Positions 15,527 through 24,638 of a DNA stretch of 33,678 bases are shown here, one piece after another. The DNA is taken from the NCBI GenBank assembly GCA_009705225.1, contig WLCQ01000009.1, positions 1-33,678 on the forward strand, in the 5' to 3' direction. The position numbers and the translations under genes were made by a program. Position 1 is the stretch's first letter. Every line of letters begins with the position of its first letter. Source of the DNA: Actinomycetota bacterium. Its GTDB lineage: Bacteria; Actinomycetota; Acidimicrobiia; Acidimicrobiales; Acidimicrobilacustridaceae. A model generated the notes under the pieces. The model saw nothing but the letters and a program-made list of their open reading frames with translations, did no database searches and was not told the DNA's origin.

Positions 15527-16477
15527 ATGTCGAGCTCAACCGTCACCGTCCATGTCCCCGGCAACCACCTGATGCCCGGTCTGCTGGGTTCCCGAGACGA
15601 ACTACTGCGTCTCGTCGAGGACTCGTTCCCCGAGGTCATCGTGCATGTGCGGGGCAACGAGATCACCGCATCGGGAGCCAAGGCCGAGCAGGTCGGGCGG
15701 CTGTTCGAAGAGCTCGTGGTGCTGCTCCAGCAGGGTCAGGTGCTCGAACCTGTGGCCGTGCGCCGCAGTATCGACATGGTGAAGGCCGATGAACGACCTT
15801 CGGAGATTCTCACCACTGATGTGCTGCGCAGTTCTCGTGGTCGCATGGTGCGCCCCAAGACCAGTGGCCAGAAGCGTTACATCGAAGCCATCTCCCACAA
15901 CATCGTCACCTTCGGTGTCGGCCCTGCCGGTACGGGCAAGAGTTGGCTGGCGGTCGCCATGGCGGTGCAGGCCCTGCAGAACAAACAGGTCGACCGGATC
16001 ATCCTCACCCGTCCCGCGGTCGAGGCGGGCGAACGACTCGGTTTCCTCCCCGGCGACATGATGGCCAAGGTCGATCCCTATCTACGTCCGCTGTACGACG
16101 CGCTCTACGACATGCTCGAAGCAGAAGGTGCACAGCGCATGCTTGAGCGCGGCACTGTCGAGGTCGCACCACTTGCGTTCATGCGCGGCCGTACCCTCAA
16201 CAATTCGTTCATCATCCTTGACGAGGCGCAGAACACCACGCCCGAGCAGATGAAGATGTTTCTCACCCGCATCGGCTTCGGTTCAAAAGTTGTCGTCACT
16301 GGCGACACCACGCAGGTCGACATCCAGGGTGGTCGTAGCGGACTACTCGGTCTCGAACCGATACTCAGTCATATCGATGGCCTGGCATGGGTGAAACTCA
16401 CAGCCGCCGATGTGGTTCGTCATCGCATCGTGCAGGACATCGTCACTGCCTATGAAGCGGCGGCTGGTCTCTCGTGA
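15527..16477 (+). CDS. phoH: PhoH-like ATPase/helicase
   Basis: A 316-residue PhoH family protein. The N-terminal third (VRGNEITASGAKAEQVGRLFEELV) resembles a KH-like region. The ATPase has Walker A GPAGTGKS (residues 132-139), the segment LTRPAVEAGERLGFLPGD, Walker B with DEAQNTTPEQMKMFLTRIG (from Asp232), and VVTGDTTQVDI. Family members are RNA-associated ATPases linked to ribosome maturation and RNA metabolism. ATG 15527 is preferred over an in-frame GTG at 15518, because the likely -10 hexamer TAGGCT ends at 15517 and transcription would start after that GTG. It is the first gene of a coupled operon with ybeY (GTGA overlap), corC and era, the usual actinobacterial order. Confidence 0.94.
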   Translation: MSSSTVTVHVPGNHLMPGLLGSRDELLRLVEDSFPEVIVHVRGNEITASGAKAEQVGRLFEELVVLLQQGQVLEPVAVRRSIDMVKADERPSEILTTDVLRSSRGRMVRPKTSGQKRYIEAISHNIVTFGVGPAGTGKSWLAVAMAVQALQNKQVDRIILTRPAVEAGERLGFLPGDMMAKVDPYLRPLYDALYDMLEAEGAQRMLERGTVEVAPLAFMRGRTLNNSFIILDEAQNTTPEQMKMFLTRIGFGSKVVVTGDTTQVDIQGGRSGLLGLEPILSHIDGLAWVKLTAADVVRHRIVQDIVTAYEAAAGLS

Positions 16478-17079
16478 CCGAACCTCCCCGCAGTCATCGC
16501 GCCCGCCGTCACGGCCCCTCCGATGGTGAGGTCACGGTCTTCGTGTCCGATGAGCAGCGGCATGTCGAGATCGACCTCGATCGATGGCAGCGACTCGCGC
16601 TTGCGGTGCTTGCCGATGAAGGTGTGCAGGGTGAATGCGAACTCTCGGTCATGTTCGTCGACGAAGCCACGATCACCGATCTGAACACGCGGTTCATGGA
16701 TTCCGATGGGCCCACCGATGTTCTGTCGTTCCCCATCGACGGCGATGGCGACCCACCGGGCCGCTGGCCCGACGCCGGCGGCCCTGGTCCTGATCGCACC
16801 GACGACATCGAGGATGAACTGCCACTGTTGCTCGGCGACGTGGTGGTTTGTCCATCAGTGGCCGATCGCAATGCCCCGACCCACGCCGGTTCGTTCGATG
16901 ACGAAGTTGCGCTGCTGGTGGTCCACGGGATTCTGCACCTGCTCGGGATGGATCACGCCGATGACGCCGGACAAGCTGCGATGCAGGGTCGCGAACGCGA
17001 ACTGTTGGCTGCGCATCACGGCTCGCTCGCTGCGGACCCATGGGCGGCACTTGCTCGCGAACAGACAGATGAGAGTTGA
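16474..17079 (+). CDS. ybeY: Endoribonuclease YbeY, rRNA maturation factor
   Basis: A 201-residue UPF0054 metalloprotein. The zinc motif HGILHLLGMDH is at residues 151-161, and the domain has the preceding signatures LNTRFMDSDGPTDVLSFPID and LGDVVVCPSVA. YbeY is a single-strand RNase acting in 16S rRNA 3'-end maturation and ribosome quality control. It is longer than typical homologues because of about 20 extra N-terminal residues (RSHRARRHGPSDGEVT) and an acidic, Gly/Pro-rich insertion (DGDPPGRWPDAGGPGPDRTDDIEDE) before the LLGDVV strand. Its GTG overlaps the phoH stop. Confidence 0.94.
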   Translation: MTEPPRSHRARRHGPSDGEVTVFVSDEQRHVEIDLDRWQRLALAVLADEGVQGECELSVMFVDEATITDLNTRFMDSDGPTDVLSFPIDGDGDPPGRWPDAGGPGPDRTDDIEDELPLLLGDVVVCPSVADRNAPTHAGSFDDEVALLVVHGILHLLGMDHADDAGQAAMQGRERELLAAHHGSLAADPWAALAREQTDES

Positions 17080-17084
17080 CTGAC

Positions 17085-18386
17085 ATGACGTCGATCACCT
17101 CGTTCTTCGGGAGCTCGGAGTTCGTGGTCGCCGTGGTCGTGACATTGCTCGTTGCGGTGTCGGCGTATCTGTCGATCGCCGAGACCGCACTGCTGCGAAT
17201 TACCCGTTCGCGGGCGCAATCCATGATCGACGATGGTCGTTGGGGGAGTCGTCATCTCCTGCAACTTGCCTCGCACCCCGACCGTTTCATGAATCCACTC
17301 AAGTTGATCGTGTTGTCACTCCTTCTCACTGAAGCAGCGGTCATCGGCGCAGTGTTCGAGCATCACCATGGCGTCAAGGGGTTCGTGGTCTCGGGCGTTG
17401 TCAACGTGTTCGTGGTCTATGTCCTTGCTGACGCCGCTCCGCGGCTCTGGGCACTCGAGCACCTCGAGCGGGCCGCGCAGCTGACGGCCTCTCCGGTCTT
17501 TCGCCTCGTGAGTTTCTGGCCGGTGCGATTGCTCTCAGCTGCTTCCATTGGCGTCGCGAATGTGCTTCTGCCGGGTCGGGCGTCGAAGGAGAGCCAGTAC
17601 GTCTCAGAAGACGAGATCCTCGCTCTGGCTGATGCTGCGGTCGAGGAGGACGTGATCCAGGAGGAGGAACGCGTCCTCATCGAACAGATCATCGAGTTCG
17701 GAGACACGATCTGCAGGGAGATCATGGCTCCGCGTCCCGACATGATCACCGTCGATGCCGATGTCAGTGTGTCCGATGCGCTGGAGGTGGCGCTGGGTGC
17801 TGGACGAAGTCGCGTCCCCGTATGTGGCGAGGGGATCGATGACATCATCGGCGTTGCGTATGCGAAGGACCTCATGCGTGCCGAACGAAGTGGTCGGGGA
17901 GACGAGGTCATCACTCGGGGGATGCGGCGTGCACATTTCGTGCCCGAGACAAAGCGCATTGCTGAACTGTTGCCGGAGATGCAGGCACGGAAGTTCCATC
18001 TCGCGGTCGTCATTGACGAGTACGGCGGCACCGCAGGCATCGTCACCCTCGAGGATGTACTCGAGGAACTTGTGGGCGAGATCGTCGACGAGTTCGACCG
18101 TGAGGACCCGATGGTGGTCCACCTGCCCGGAGGAGCGCTGCGCGTGAACGCGCGCATGCCGCTGGACGAGGTGGTCGAACTCCTGGGCTCTGAACTGCCA
18201 GAGGGTGATTGGGACACGATCGGTGGCCTGATGTTCCACCTGCTGGGTCGCGTTCCCGTCTCCGGCGAGAGCGCGGACTGTGACGGACACCGGCTTCGCG
18301 CCGAGAATGTCGTTGGCCGACGTATCGGCGCAGTGCACATCGAACCTATCGATGATCCAGAACAGGCACAGGAGAGCTCGACATGA
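17085..18386 (+). CDS. CNNM/CorC-HlyC family membrane protein with tandem CBS domains
   Basis: A 433-residue protein. The N-terminal CNNM/DUF21 membrane domain begins near residue 10 and has three to four membrane helices (VVAVVVTLLVAVSAYLSIAETALL, where the SxAE(T)AL motif is characteristic). Two CBS domains follow (IMAPRPDMITVDADVSVSDALEVAL and KFHLAVVIDEYGGTAGIVTLEDVLEELVGEI), then a CorC/HlyC transporter-associated domain near the C-terminus. The family takes part in magnesium/cobalt homeostasis; despite older names it is not a hemolysin. ATG 17085 is chosen; a TTG at 17076 overlapping the ybeY stop is an alternative. Its TGA overlaps the era ATG. Confidence 0.92.
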   Translation: MTSITSFFGSSEFVVAVVVTLLVAVSAYLSIAETALLRITRSRAQSMIDDGRWGSRHLLQLASHPDRFMNPLKLIVLSLLLTEAAVIGAVFEHHHGVKGFVVSGVVNVFVVYVLADAAPRLWALEHLERAAQLTASPVFRLVSFWPVRLLSAASIGVANVLLPGRASKESQYVSEDEILALADAAVEEDVIQEEERVLIEQIIEFGDTICREIMAPRPDMITVDADVSVSDALEVALGAGRSRVPVCGEGIDDIIGVAYAKDLMRAERSGRGDEVITRGMRRAHFVPETKRIAELLPEMQARKFHLAVVIDEYGGTAGIVTLEDVLEELVGEIVDEFDREDPMVVHLPGGALRVNARMPLDEVVELLGSELPEGDWDTIGGLMFHLLGRVPVSGESADCDGHRLRAENVVGRRIGAVHIEPIDDPEQAQESST

Positions 18387-19222
18387 GATCCGGATTCGTC
18401 TCCATCGTGGGACGACCGAATGTGGGCAAGTCGACGCTGCTCAACCAGATTCTCGGTACCAAGGTGGCGATCACCTCGGACAAGCCGCAGACCACCCGAT
18501 CGCAGATCCGGGGCGTGCTTAATCGTCCCGACGTGCAGGTTGTCTTCGTTGACACGCCGGGCATTCATCGTCCGCGCACGTTGCTCGGTGAACGTCTCAA
18601 TGCCACTGCTGCCGATGCTGCGAACGGCGTCGATGTCGTGTGCATGGTGGTCGATGCCACCGGACCGATCGGTCCCGGAGATCGTTTCGTGGCGGGGCAG
18701 ATGCCTGCTGATGCGATCGTCATCGTCAACAAGACCGACATCGCGTCTGCCGAACAGGTCATCGCCCAGTTGGCCCGGGCCGCCGATCAACTCGATCGTT
18801 CGGCGTACTTTCCGGTCTCGGCAATGACCGGCAAGGGGATCGACGCTCTGCTCGACGAGATCATCTCCCGTCTCCCCGAAGGACCAGCGTGGTACCCCGA
18901 TGACACTGTCACTGATGTCCCCGAGGCATTCTGGGTCGCTGAGCTGGTACGCGAGCAACTGCTGGCGGTCACGCATGATGAGCTTCCGCATTCCATCGCC
19001 ACCCGGGTGGTCGAATGGGAATGGCCACGAGTCCGCGTCGAGATCTTGGTCGAGCGTGATTCGCAGAAGGGCATCGTGATCGGTCGCAAGGGTTCGGTGC
19101 TCAAGCAGGTCGGTATCAACGTGCGCGAGCAGTTACCTCCGGGTGCCTTCGTGGAACTCTTCGTGAAGGTCGACAAGGATTGGCAGCGTCAGGCCAACGC
19201 GCTCGACCGCCTGGGATTCTGA
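18383..19222 (+). CDS. era: GTPase Era
   Basis: A 279-residue Era. The G domain has G1 GRPNVGKS (10-17), the switch region DKPQTTRSQIRGV, G3 DTPG (from Asp57), G4 NKTD (from Asn116) and G5 VSAMTG. A C-terminal KH domain carries IVIGRKGSVLKQVG (from about Gly234), which binds the 3' end of 16S rRNA during 30S assembly. The start ATG overlaps the corC stop (ATGA). With ybeY and phoH it forms a ribosome/RNA maturation operon. It ends 13 bp from the convergent phosphoesterase gene. Confidence 0.96.
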   Translation: MRSGFVSIVGRPNVGKSTLLNQILGTKVAITSDKPQTTRSQIRGVLNRPDVQVVFVDTPGIHRPRTLLGERLNATAADAANGVDVVCMVVDATGPIGPGDRFVAGQMPADAIVIVNKTDIASAEQVIAQLARAADQLDRSAYFPVSAMTGKGIDALLDEIISRLPEGPAWYPDDTVTDVPEAFWVAELVREQLLAVTHDELPHSIATRVVEWEWPRVRVEILVERDSQKGIVIGRKGSVLKQVGINVREQLPPGAFVELFVKVDKDWQRQANALDRLGF

Positions 19223-19235
19223 GCGCCGAGGGCGA

Positions 19236-21017
19236 CTACTGCGAGGCGGGTCCGGGGGGCGGGTTCGTCGGAAGTAGAAGGGGCTCCCGGGGTGCCTGGG
19301 TGAAGTCGAACGATTCGGCGAGGTCTCCGAGAATCGCGACGTTCTCCCGGACGGTCGGACGCGAGTCCGGACGACCATCGGTGGCGGGGTCGAGTCGCTG
19401 ACCGCCGAGGAACACATCCTCGATGAACTTCAGATACGCATCGTGACTCAGGATCTGATGATCGATGAAACCCCGTTTGGCATAGGGCGAGATCACGAGT
19501 CCCGGAACACGGAGGCCGTAACCGTCCTGATCGACCCGCGGGGGCACCACGTGGTCATAGAAGCCTCCCCAGTCATCCCAGGACAGGAAGATCGCCGTCG
19601 TATCCCAGTCGGGACCCTTCATGATCGTGTTGATGATCGCGGTCACGTACGCCTGTCCGCCGGTGATCGAGGCCGGAGGGTGTTCCGAATGAGCCTGATC
19701 GGGGATGACCCAGGACACGGACGGAAGCGTTCCGGCCTTCGCCTGCGTGAGGAAGTTGGTGTGGGGCTGGACGTTGCCAACCTGATTGTTGTCTCGGACC
19801 GTCCAGAAGTACGGGAGGGGATTCCAGATGCCGGGGGTGCGGTGATTCTGCCTGTGGGGCAGGCAGTCGGCTGCGTCGTCGCGACAGTCGGGTTCGTCCC
19901 CCTCCGCGACGTAGTACCCCCATGACACCTTGTTCTTCTGCAGCAGATAGGTGATGTCAGTCCATGCGGCATTCGGGTCAGGAGCTTTGGGGGTGTTTCC
20001 TCTGATCCAGCCGGTGAGCAGCCCGGAGTTGCCGATACTCGTGGCATTGCCGAGTTCGGAGACGCAACTGTTCGGGTCGCGCCGGATCGAACACTTCGCG
20101 GACCAACCCGAGACCATGGCGAGATGCTGGGGGAGGCTCCAGCTGGAGACTGATTCGAACATGTTGTCCTGCAGTACGAAGTTCTCGGCGTACTTCCAGT
20201 AGTTCGGGATTTCACGGGCATCGTGCCAGCCCATGACATCGGTGGCGTCGAATCGGTCGCAAGGGAGTCGCCCGGGCTTTGCGCAGTTGGCGAACGCGGT
20301 GTTCGCCTGGTTCATGAAACCGTTCATCCGACCACCGTTGATGTCGTAGACCGTGTCGAGGGGGCCGTGGGGTCCGCTGGTCTCGAAGATCTTCGAACTG
20401 TGGAATGGCTTCACGCACCTGCCGGTCTTCGCGTCTGGGGAGCACACAGTCGGAACTCCGTCGACCATCGGTATTCCATTAGCTCCCGGGTAGGTGCCGA
20501 AGTAGGTGTCGAACGAGCGGTTCTCCTGCATGATGATGACGATGTGTTCGATCTTGTCGAGTCCATCGTGGCTCGAAACCATCGGCAGAGCGATCGCCGT
20601 TACGGCTTTCGAGGGTTCGGAGTTGGTGCTCTGGCCGATGGCGTTCGACGCTCGCACGACGAAGGTGTAGGAGCGACCATTGGTGAGTCCGCGAACCGTG
20701 CATGAACGCGCTGTCGAAGTGGTGCAGCTCTTCGCTGGGTCCTGCAGTGAGCTCACCCTGTACAGAGTGACCGGACTTCCACCGTCATCGACTGGGGCCG
20801 ACCACGCGACCACGACGGATCCGTCTCCTGACGAACCTCGCACGCTCCGCGGTGGACTGGGACGGGAGTTCCGGGCGACCGATGGACTGGCGGACTCGCT
20901 GCGTGAGTTCGCCTGTGCGTCATCGACCGGCAGTAGCCCCGACAGGGCTCCGAACATGATCGTTGCGGTGACCGCCACGATCATGATGCGTTGCAGGTGG
21001 GGCCGATGGTCTGACAT
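19236..21017 (-). CDS. Secreted phosphoesterase / phospholipase C-type protein with N-terminal FN3 domain
   Basis: A 593-residue exported protein. A signal peptide (basic start, then [20 protein letters not shown] and a DDAQA cleavage-type site) is followed by a Ser-rich linker and one fibronectin type III domain ([23 protein letters not shown] ... [14 protein letters not shown]). From about residue 145 a PF04185-type phosphoesterase begins ([25 protein letters not shown]), with the later motifs [26 protein letters not shown] and [11 protein letters not shown] carrying the likely metal ligands. The family includes phospholipase C and acid phosphatase AcpA. The substrate may be phospholipid or another phosphate ester. 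ATG 21017 has TACATT 8 bases upstream; the more upstream in-frame starts lie before that hexamer. Many cysteines suggest disulfides. Confidence 0.9.
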   Translation of the reverse strand: MSDHRPHLQRIMIVAVTATIMFGALSGLLPVDDAQANSRSESASPSVARNSRPSPPRSVRGSSGDGSVVVAWSAPVDDGGSPVTLYRVSSLQDPAKSCTTSTARSCTVRGLTNGRSYTFVVRASNAIGQSTNSEPSKAVTAIALPMVSSHDGLDKIEHIVIIMQENRSFDTYFGTYPGANGIPMVDGVPTVCSPDAKTGRCVKPFHSSKIFETSGPHGPLDTVYDINGGRMNGFMNQANTAFANCAKPGRLPCDRFDATDVMGWHDAREIPNYWKYAENFVLQDNMFESVSSWSLPQHLAMVSGWSAKCSIRRDPNSCVSELGNATSIGNSGLLTGWIRGNTPKAPDPNAAWTDITYLLQKNKVSWGYYVAEGDEPDCRDDAADCLPHRQNHRTPGIWNPLPYFWTVRDNNQVGNVQPHTNFLTQAKAGTLPSVSWVIPDQAHSEHPPASITGGQAYVTAIINTIMKGPDWDTTAIFLSWDDWGGFYDHVVPPRVDQDGYGLRVPGLVISPYAKRGFIDHQILSHDAYLKFIEDVFLGGQRLDPATDGRPDSRPTVRENVAILGDLAESFDFTQAPREPLLLPTNPPPGPASQ

Positions 21018-21077
21018 GGCCAAGCAATGTAGATCGGCTCGATGCAACGGGTGGGTTGATTCCGCACAAGCGGCGTG

Positions 21078-22970
21078 TCAGCGCAGAGAACGCAGGAATT
21101 CCTCGGCCTCGCTGCGAACCTTCGTGCGCGGCATGGGGGGAAGCGCATTGATGACGTCCCACCGATAACGCGCGTTCGTCGCCATTCGCGGATCGAATAC
21201 GGCGATGACGCCACGGTCGGTTGTGGTGCGAATGAGGCGCCCTGCTCCCTGTGCCAGCAGTGTGGTTGCTCTTGGGAGGTCCACCAATCGGAATGCGTCA
21301 GCGCGCGCCCGCTCGCGGCGTGCCTGCAGCAACGGGTCGTCTGGGCGGGGGAACGGCAATCGGTCGATTGTGACGAGGCTCAGCGTTGCTCCGGGCACAT
21401 CAACCCCCTGCCAGAACCCCATCGTGGCGAACAGGCAGGTTTCGGGCTCTGCGGTGAATCGTTCGATGAGTAACTGCTTCGGGAGTTCGTCCTGGGCGAG
21501 GATCGGAACCTCGAGTCGGTCCCGAAGCGCTTCGACTGCGGCGCTGAGCGCCCGATAGGACGTGAACAGCGCCATGGTGCGCCCACCGGCAGCTTCGATG
21601 AGCGCAGCCAACTCGTCGTGCATCGCCGGGTCGAAGGCTTCGCTGCGGGGGTCGGGCATATGGGCGGCGCAGTAGAGCAGTGACTGATTCGGATAATCGA
21701 ATGGACTTTCGACGGTGAGTCGTTCGAATGCATCGGGTTCGAGGCCGAGTTGATCGGGCAGCGCTGCGGGAAGAGTGGCACTGGTGAGCACAGCGGTTGC
21801 GGTCGGCCACATGACATCGGCGAGCAGGCCACCGACGTCGATCGGTGCGACGCGTAGAACGGGGTTTTCCTCGGTTCCCTCGATCCAAGCAACTTCACCG
21901 GAACGGACCTCGGAGATCCTGTCGATGTCGTCAATGAGCGAGGTGGTCGCCTTGATGGCGCGCAGTTTGCGCGCACCGACATCGCCGGTGCTGTCATCGG
22001 GTATGGCCCGGAGCGCGGCCATCGCCGGTTCGAGCCTGTTGCGAGCGAGGCTGAGCACACGGGCCGCGTCGCCATCGACAGCACCGCGCAGCCGACGCCC
22101 GCGTTCATCGGCGATGGCGGCTCGCCACTGGGATCCGAGATCGTCAATGCCGGTGACGATGGAGGGGTCGGCGAGGATCGAACCGATGGTGCGGGCCAGC
22201 GCAGTGAAGCGCCCGCCGGTGAGATCGACCCCAGAGGTGGCGGCGATGGTGTCCTCGAGTTGATGCGCCTCATCGATCACCACGATCTCGTGCTCGGGAA
22301 GAAGCGCCCCGCCGGTGGCGAGGTGCATCCCGTACAGATGGGTGTTCACGATGATGACGTCAGCTTCCATTGCGGCAGCCCGGGCTCGCTCGGCGAAGCA
22401 TTCATCGCCTTTCGGGCATCGGGTGGCGCCGGGGCATTCGCGAGGGCCAACGCTCACCGCAGCCCAGGCCCGATGTGACGGTTCGACGCTGAGTTCGGCG
22501 CGATCTCCGGTTTCTGTGCCGGCCGCCCAGCGAGCGATGGCTGCGATTTCCTCGGTGGGAGGTCGAGGACCGGTATCGAGATCGAGACGGTCTTCGCCGT
22601 CGTCGAGTTCATGGATCCGTTGCATGCAGACGTAATTCGAGCGGCCCTTGAGCACGGCGAACTCGATCGGCCGGTCGAGATGCTCGACCAGATGAGGCAG
22701 GTCCTTGTTGGCCAGCTGATCCTGGAGGGTCTTGGTGGCAGTAGCCACCACGGTGCGGCGGCCGGAGACGATCGCTGGAACGAGGTAGGCGAACGTCTTT
22801 CCCGTGCCGGTGCCCGCTTCGACGACGAGATGCCTCCCGTCGGAGATCGCCCTGGCGACGGCCTGTGCCATCTCGATCTGTCCGCTTCGCGCTTCACCCG
22901 TGGGGAGTGTCGCGGTGATCGCTTCGAGAGCGGCTGTTGTGTTTGCGACGAGCCGATCGGAGGATGCCAT
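21078..22970 (-). CDS. DinG/XPD-family iron-sulfur DNA helicase
   Basis: A 630-residue superfamily 2 helicase. Walker A is EAGTGTGKT (residues 51-59), the DEAH box begins at Asp233 (VIDEAHQLEDT), and four cysteines lie between them (SNYVC, RECPG, TRCPKGDEC), matching the [4Fe-4S] domain of DinG/XPD enzymes. C-terminal motifs include VLTSATLP, ALFTSYRAL, FATMGFWQGVDVPG and the arginine-finger region QGAGRLIRT. Such helicases unwind 5'-3' and resolve R-loops or damaged forks. ATG 22970 is chosen because the family N-terminus begins there and TACCAT lies 10 bases upstream; the long open frame beyond it is antisense to uppS. No SOS box is visible in its promoter, unlike E. coli dinG. Confidence 0.92.
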   Translation of the reverse strand: MASSDRLVANTTAALEAITATLPTGEARSGQIEMAQAVARAISDGRHLVVEAGTGTGKTFAYLVPAIVSGRRTVVATATKTLQDQLANKDLPHLVEHLDRPIEFAVLKGRSNYVCMQRIHELDDGEDRLDLDTGPRPPTEEIAAIARWAAGTETGDRAELSVEPSHRAWAAVSVGPRECPGATRCPKGDECFAERARAAAMEADVIIVNTHLYGMHLATGGALLPEHEIVVIDEAHQLEDTIAATSGVDLTGGRFTALARTIGSILADPSIVTGIDDLGSQWRAAIADERGRRLRGAVDGDAARVLSLARNRLEPAMAALRAIPDDSTGDVGARKLRAIKATTSLIDDIDRISEVRSGEVAWIEGTEENPVLRVAPIDVGGLLADVMWPTATAVLTSATLPAALPDQLGLEPDAFERLTVESPFDYPNQSLLYCAAHMPDPRSEAFDPAMHDELAALIEAAGGRTMALFTSYRALSAAVEALRDRLEVPILAQDELPKQLLIERFTAEPETCLFATMGFWQGVDVPGATLSLVTIDRLPFPRPDDPLLQARRERARADAFRLVDLPRATTLLAQGAGRLIRTTTDRGVIAVFDPRMATNARYRWDVINALPPMPRTKVRSEAEEFLRSLR

Positions 22971-23009
22971 GGGAAAGACGATGGTACCGGCGGTGTCCGA
23001 TGACGGCGG

Positions 23010-23015
23010 TAACCT
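23010..23015 (+). promoter_or_regulatory. -10 hexamer of uppS
   Basis: TAACCT lies exactly 6 bases before the GTG start of uppS, and no ribosome site precedes that GTG. This fits leaderless transcription. The helicase promoter is divergent in the same 51-bp gap. No clear -35 box is visible. Confidence 0.5.
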
Positions 23016-23021
23016 CAGCCG

Positions 23022-23744
23022 GTGGACGTCCCCGGCATTGATCCGACCAGAATCCCCGTGCATATCGCCGCGGTCATGGATGGGAACGGTCGTTGGGCAC
23101 AGCGGCGTGGCCTCAAGCGCACCGAGGGACATGCCGCTGGTGAGGAAGCGTTGATGGACGCGGTGGATGGGGCCCTTGATCTGGGTGCCAAGTGGCTCAC
23201 CGTCTACGCATTCTCCACGGAGAACTGGCGTCGACCTGTCGACGAAGTGCGCTATCTCATGGGTTTCAACGAGTCGCTGCTGATGCGCCGACGCGATGAA
23301 CTCAACGAGAAGGGCGTGCGCATCCGGTTCATCGGCCGTCGTGATTGGCGGGTCCCGAAACGACTGCTCCGGCGAATCGACGAGTCCGTCGAACTCACGC
23401 AGGGGAATCGCACGCTCACCCTCACGATCGCGTTCAATTACGGCGGCAAGGCCGAGCTCGTCGACGCCGTTCGTCAGATCGTGCGTGAGGGCATCCCGGC
23501 CGACAAGATCGACGAGAAGACCATCGCCAAGCGTCTGTACGCACCCGACATGCCTGACCCCGAACTCCTGGTGCGCACCTCCGGTGAGTACCGCCTGTCG
23601 AACTACCTCATGTGGGAGGCGGCCTACAGCGAGCTCGTCTTCACCGATGTCTTGTGGCCCGATTTCCGACGCGAGCACCTCTTCGATGCGGTTCGTGAGT
23701 ATCAGGCACGTGATCGTCGATTCGGCGGTCTGAGCGACGAATGA
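23022..23744 (+). CDS. uppS: Cis-prenyl transferase (undecaprenyl/decaprenyl diphosphate synthase)
   Basis: A 240-residue isoprenyl synthase making the polyprenyl carrier for cell-wall synthesis at the cytoplasmic membrane face. Seen: HIAAVMDGNGRWAQ with the catalytic Asp20, GHAAGEEAL, YAFSTENWRRP, FIGRRDWRVP, AFNYGGKAELVDA, and the C-terminal LLVRTSGEYRLSNYLMWEAAYSELVF with the usual substrate-binding Arg and Ser. The final product length (C50 or C55) cannot be read from the sequence. Start GTG 23022 is supported by TAACCT 6 bases upstream. recO follows after about 100 bp holding a tandem repeat. Confidence 0.95.
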   Translation: MDVPGIDPTRIPVHIAAVMDGNGRWAQRRGLKRTEGHAAGEEALMDAVDGALDLGAKWLTVYAFSTENWRRPVDEVRYLMGFNESLLMRRRDELNEKGVRIRFIGRRDWRVPKRLLRRIDESVELTQGNRTLTLTIAFNYGGKAELVDAVRQIVREGIPADKIDEKTIAKRLYAPDMPDPELLVRTSGEYRLSNYLMWEAAYSELVFTDVLWPDFRREHLFDAVREYQARDRRFGGLSDE

Positions 23745-23782
23745 TTCTCCGTGGCGATCGACCGATCCGGGCGGCCTTCGTC

Positions 23783-23859
23783 GTCATGAGTAGGTCCGTC
23801 ATGAGAAGGTCCGTCGTGAGTGGGTTCGTCGTGAGTGGGTCGTCGTCATGAGTAAAGGA
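23783..23859 (+). repeat. 15-bp tandem repeat ending on the recO start codon
   Basis: Four consecutive 15-bp units fill 23783-23842 (GTCATGAGTAGGTCC, GTCATGAGAAGGTCC, GTCGTGAGTGGGTTC, GTCGTGAGTGGGTCG). After two extra bases a fifth unit, GTCATGAGTAAAGGA (23845-23859), contains the recO ATG. Each unit therefore carries an ATGAG or GTGAG start-like sequence. The array looks like repeated duplication of the translation start region of recO. Confidence 0.85.
23786..23851 (+). CDS. Possible 21-codon leader peptide upstream of recO
   Basis: The tandem repeat is open in one frame: ATG at 23786 begins a 21-codon reading frame of pentapeptide repeats (MSRSV, MRRSV, VSGFV, VSGSSS). Its TGA overlaps the recO ATG as ATGA. 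If translated, it would couple termination to recO initiation. There is no clear ribosome site before its ATG, and the frame may simply reflect the repeat. I regard it as a candidate only. Confidence 0.3.
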   Translation: MSRSVMRRSVVSGFVVSGSSS

Positions 23860-24588
23860 ACGATCCATCGCGACGAAGGCATCGTGCTGCGCACTTACAA
23901 GTTGGGTGAGGCCGATCGCATCATCGTGTTCCTCACCCGCCGTCGGGGCAAAGTGCGAGCCGTGGCGAAAGGGGTCCGCAAAACCCGATCTAAGTTCGGG
24001 TCACGGCTCGAACCGATGAGTCATGTTGCCTTGCAGCTCTACGAGGGACGTGAGCTCGACCTGGTGACTCAGGTGGACAGCATCGATCATTTCCGGGGGT
24101 TGCGTGATGACCTGGATCAGATCGCGCGGGCTTCGGCGATGCTCGAGACCGCCGACCAACTCGCGCAGGAAGGGGCGGCGAACCCCCGGCTCTACGAGAT
24201 GCTGCTCGGAGCGTTGCGCACTCTCGACCTCTCGCATTCGCCGCTCGTGGTGCCGGCGTTCTTCTGGAAGGTGCTGGCTCTCGAGGGGTACCGACCTGAA
24301 GTCGATCATTGTGTGATGTGCGGTGAGGGCGGACCGACCGACGCATTGGTGGCACTCGTGGCGTTCGATCTCGAGAGCGGTGGGCTCCTGTGTCACGGCT
24401 GCCGTCGCGGAACAGCGGTATCGGCCGAAGCTGTGGAGTTGCTGCAGCAGATCTTGGGTGGACGACTCAACGAAGCGCTTTCTGCTCCACCATCGCCGGC
24501 GAGTCGTGAGGTCGATCATCTCGCCACCCGGGCCGTCGAACATCACCTCGAACGACGCCTCCGATCGGTCACGGTGCTTGATCGCTGA
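23848..24588 (+). CDS. recO: DNA repair protein RecO
   Basis: A 246-residue RecO, the mediator that loads RecA onto SSB-coated single strands in the RecFOR pathway. The N-terminal OB fold is clear (DEGIVLRTYKLGEADRIIVFLTRRRGKVRAVAKGVRK, then YEGRELDLVTQVD), followed by the helical domain and a zinc-finger pair CVMC (Cys155, Cys158) and CHGC (Cys182, Cys185). ATG 23848 gives the canonical short N-terminus. The region upstream is a 15-bp tandem repeat. uppS and recO are often neighbours in actinobacteria. Confidence 0.95.
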   Translation: MSKGTIHRDEGIVLRTYKLGEADRIIVFLTRRRGKVRAVAKGVRKTRSKFGSRLEPMSHVALQLYEGRELDLVTQVDSIDHFRGLRDDLDQIARASAMLETADQLAQEGAANPRLYEMLLGALRTLDLSHSPLVVPAFFWKVLALEGYRPEVDHCVMCGEGGPTDALVALVAFDLESGGLLCHGCRRGTAVSAEAVELLQQILGGRLNEALSAPPSPASREVDHLATRAVEHHLERRLRSVTVLDR

Positions 24589-24638
24589 AGTGATTCCTTC
24601 TCGGGGTCGAAAGGGCCGGGAAAATAGGGCGAATAGCC

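Noticed and set aside
17417-18991. A 524-codon minus-strand frame across corC and era
   Set aside because: The plus strand encodes well-conserved CBS and Era domains throughout; the minus frame is low-complexity Ser/Arg-rich.
21160-21180. A second SOS-like box near 21170
   Set aside because: It has two mismatches in the right arm (GTTAT instead of GTTCG) and lies within the helicase coding region, away from any promoter.
22971-23678. N-terminal extension of the helicase frame
   Set aside because: The frame stays open antisense to uppS but has no helicase similarity; the helicase family N-terminus begins at the ATG at 22970, next to a suitable -10.
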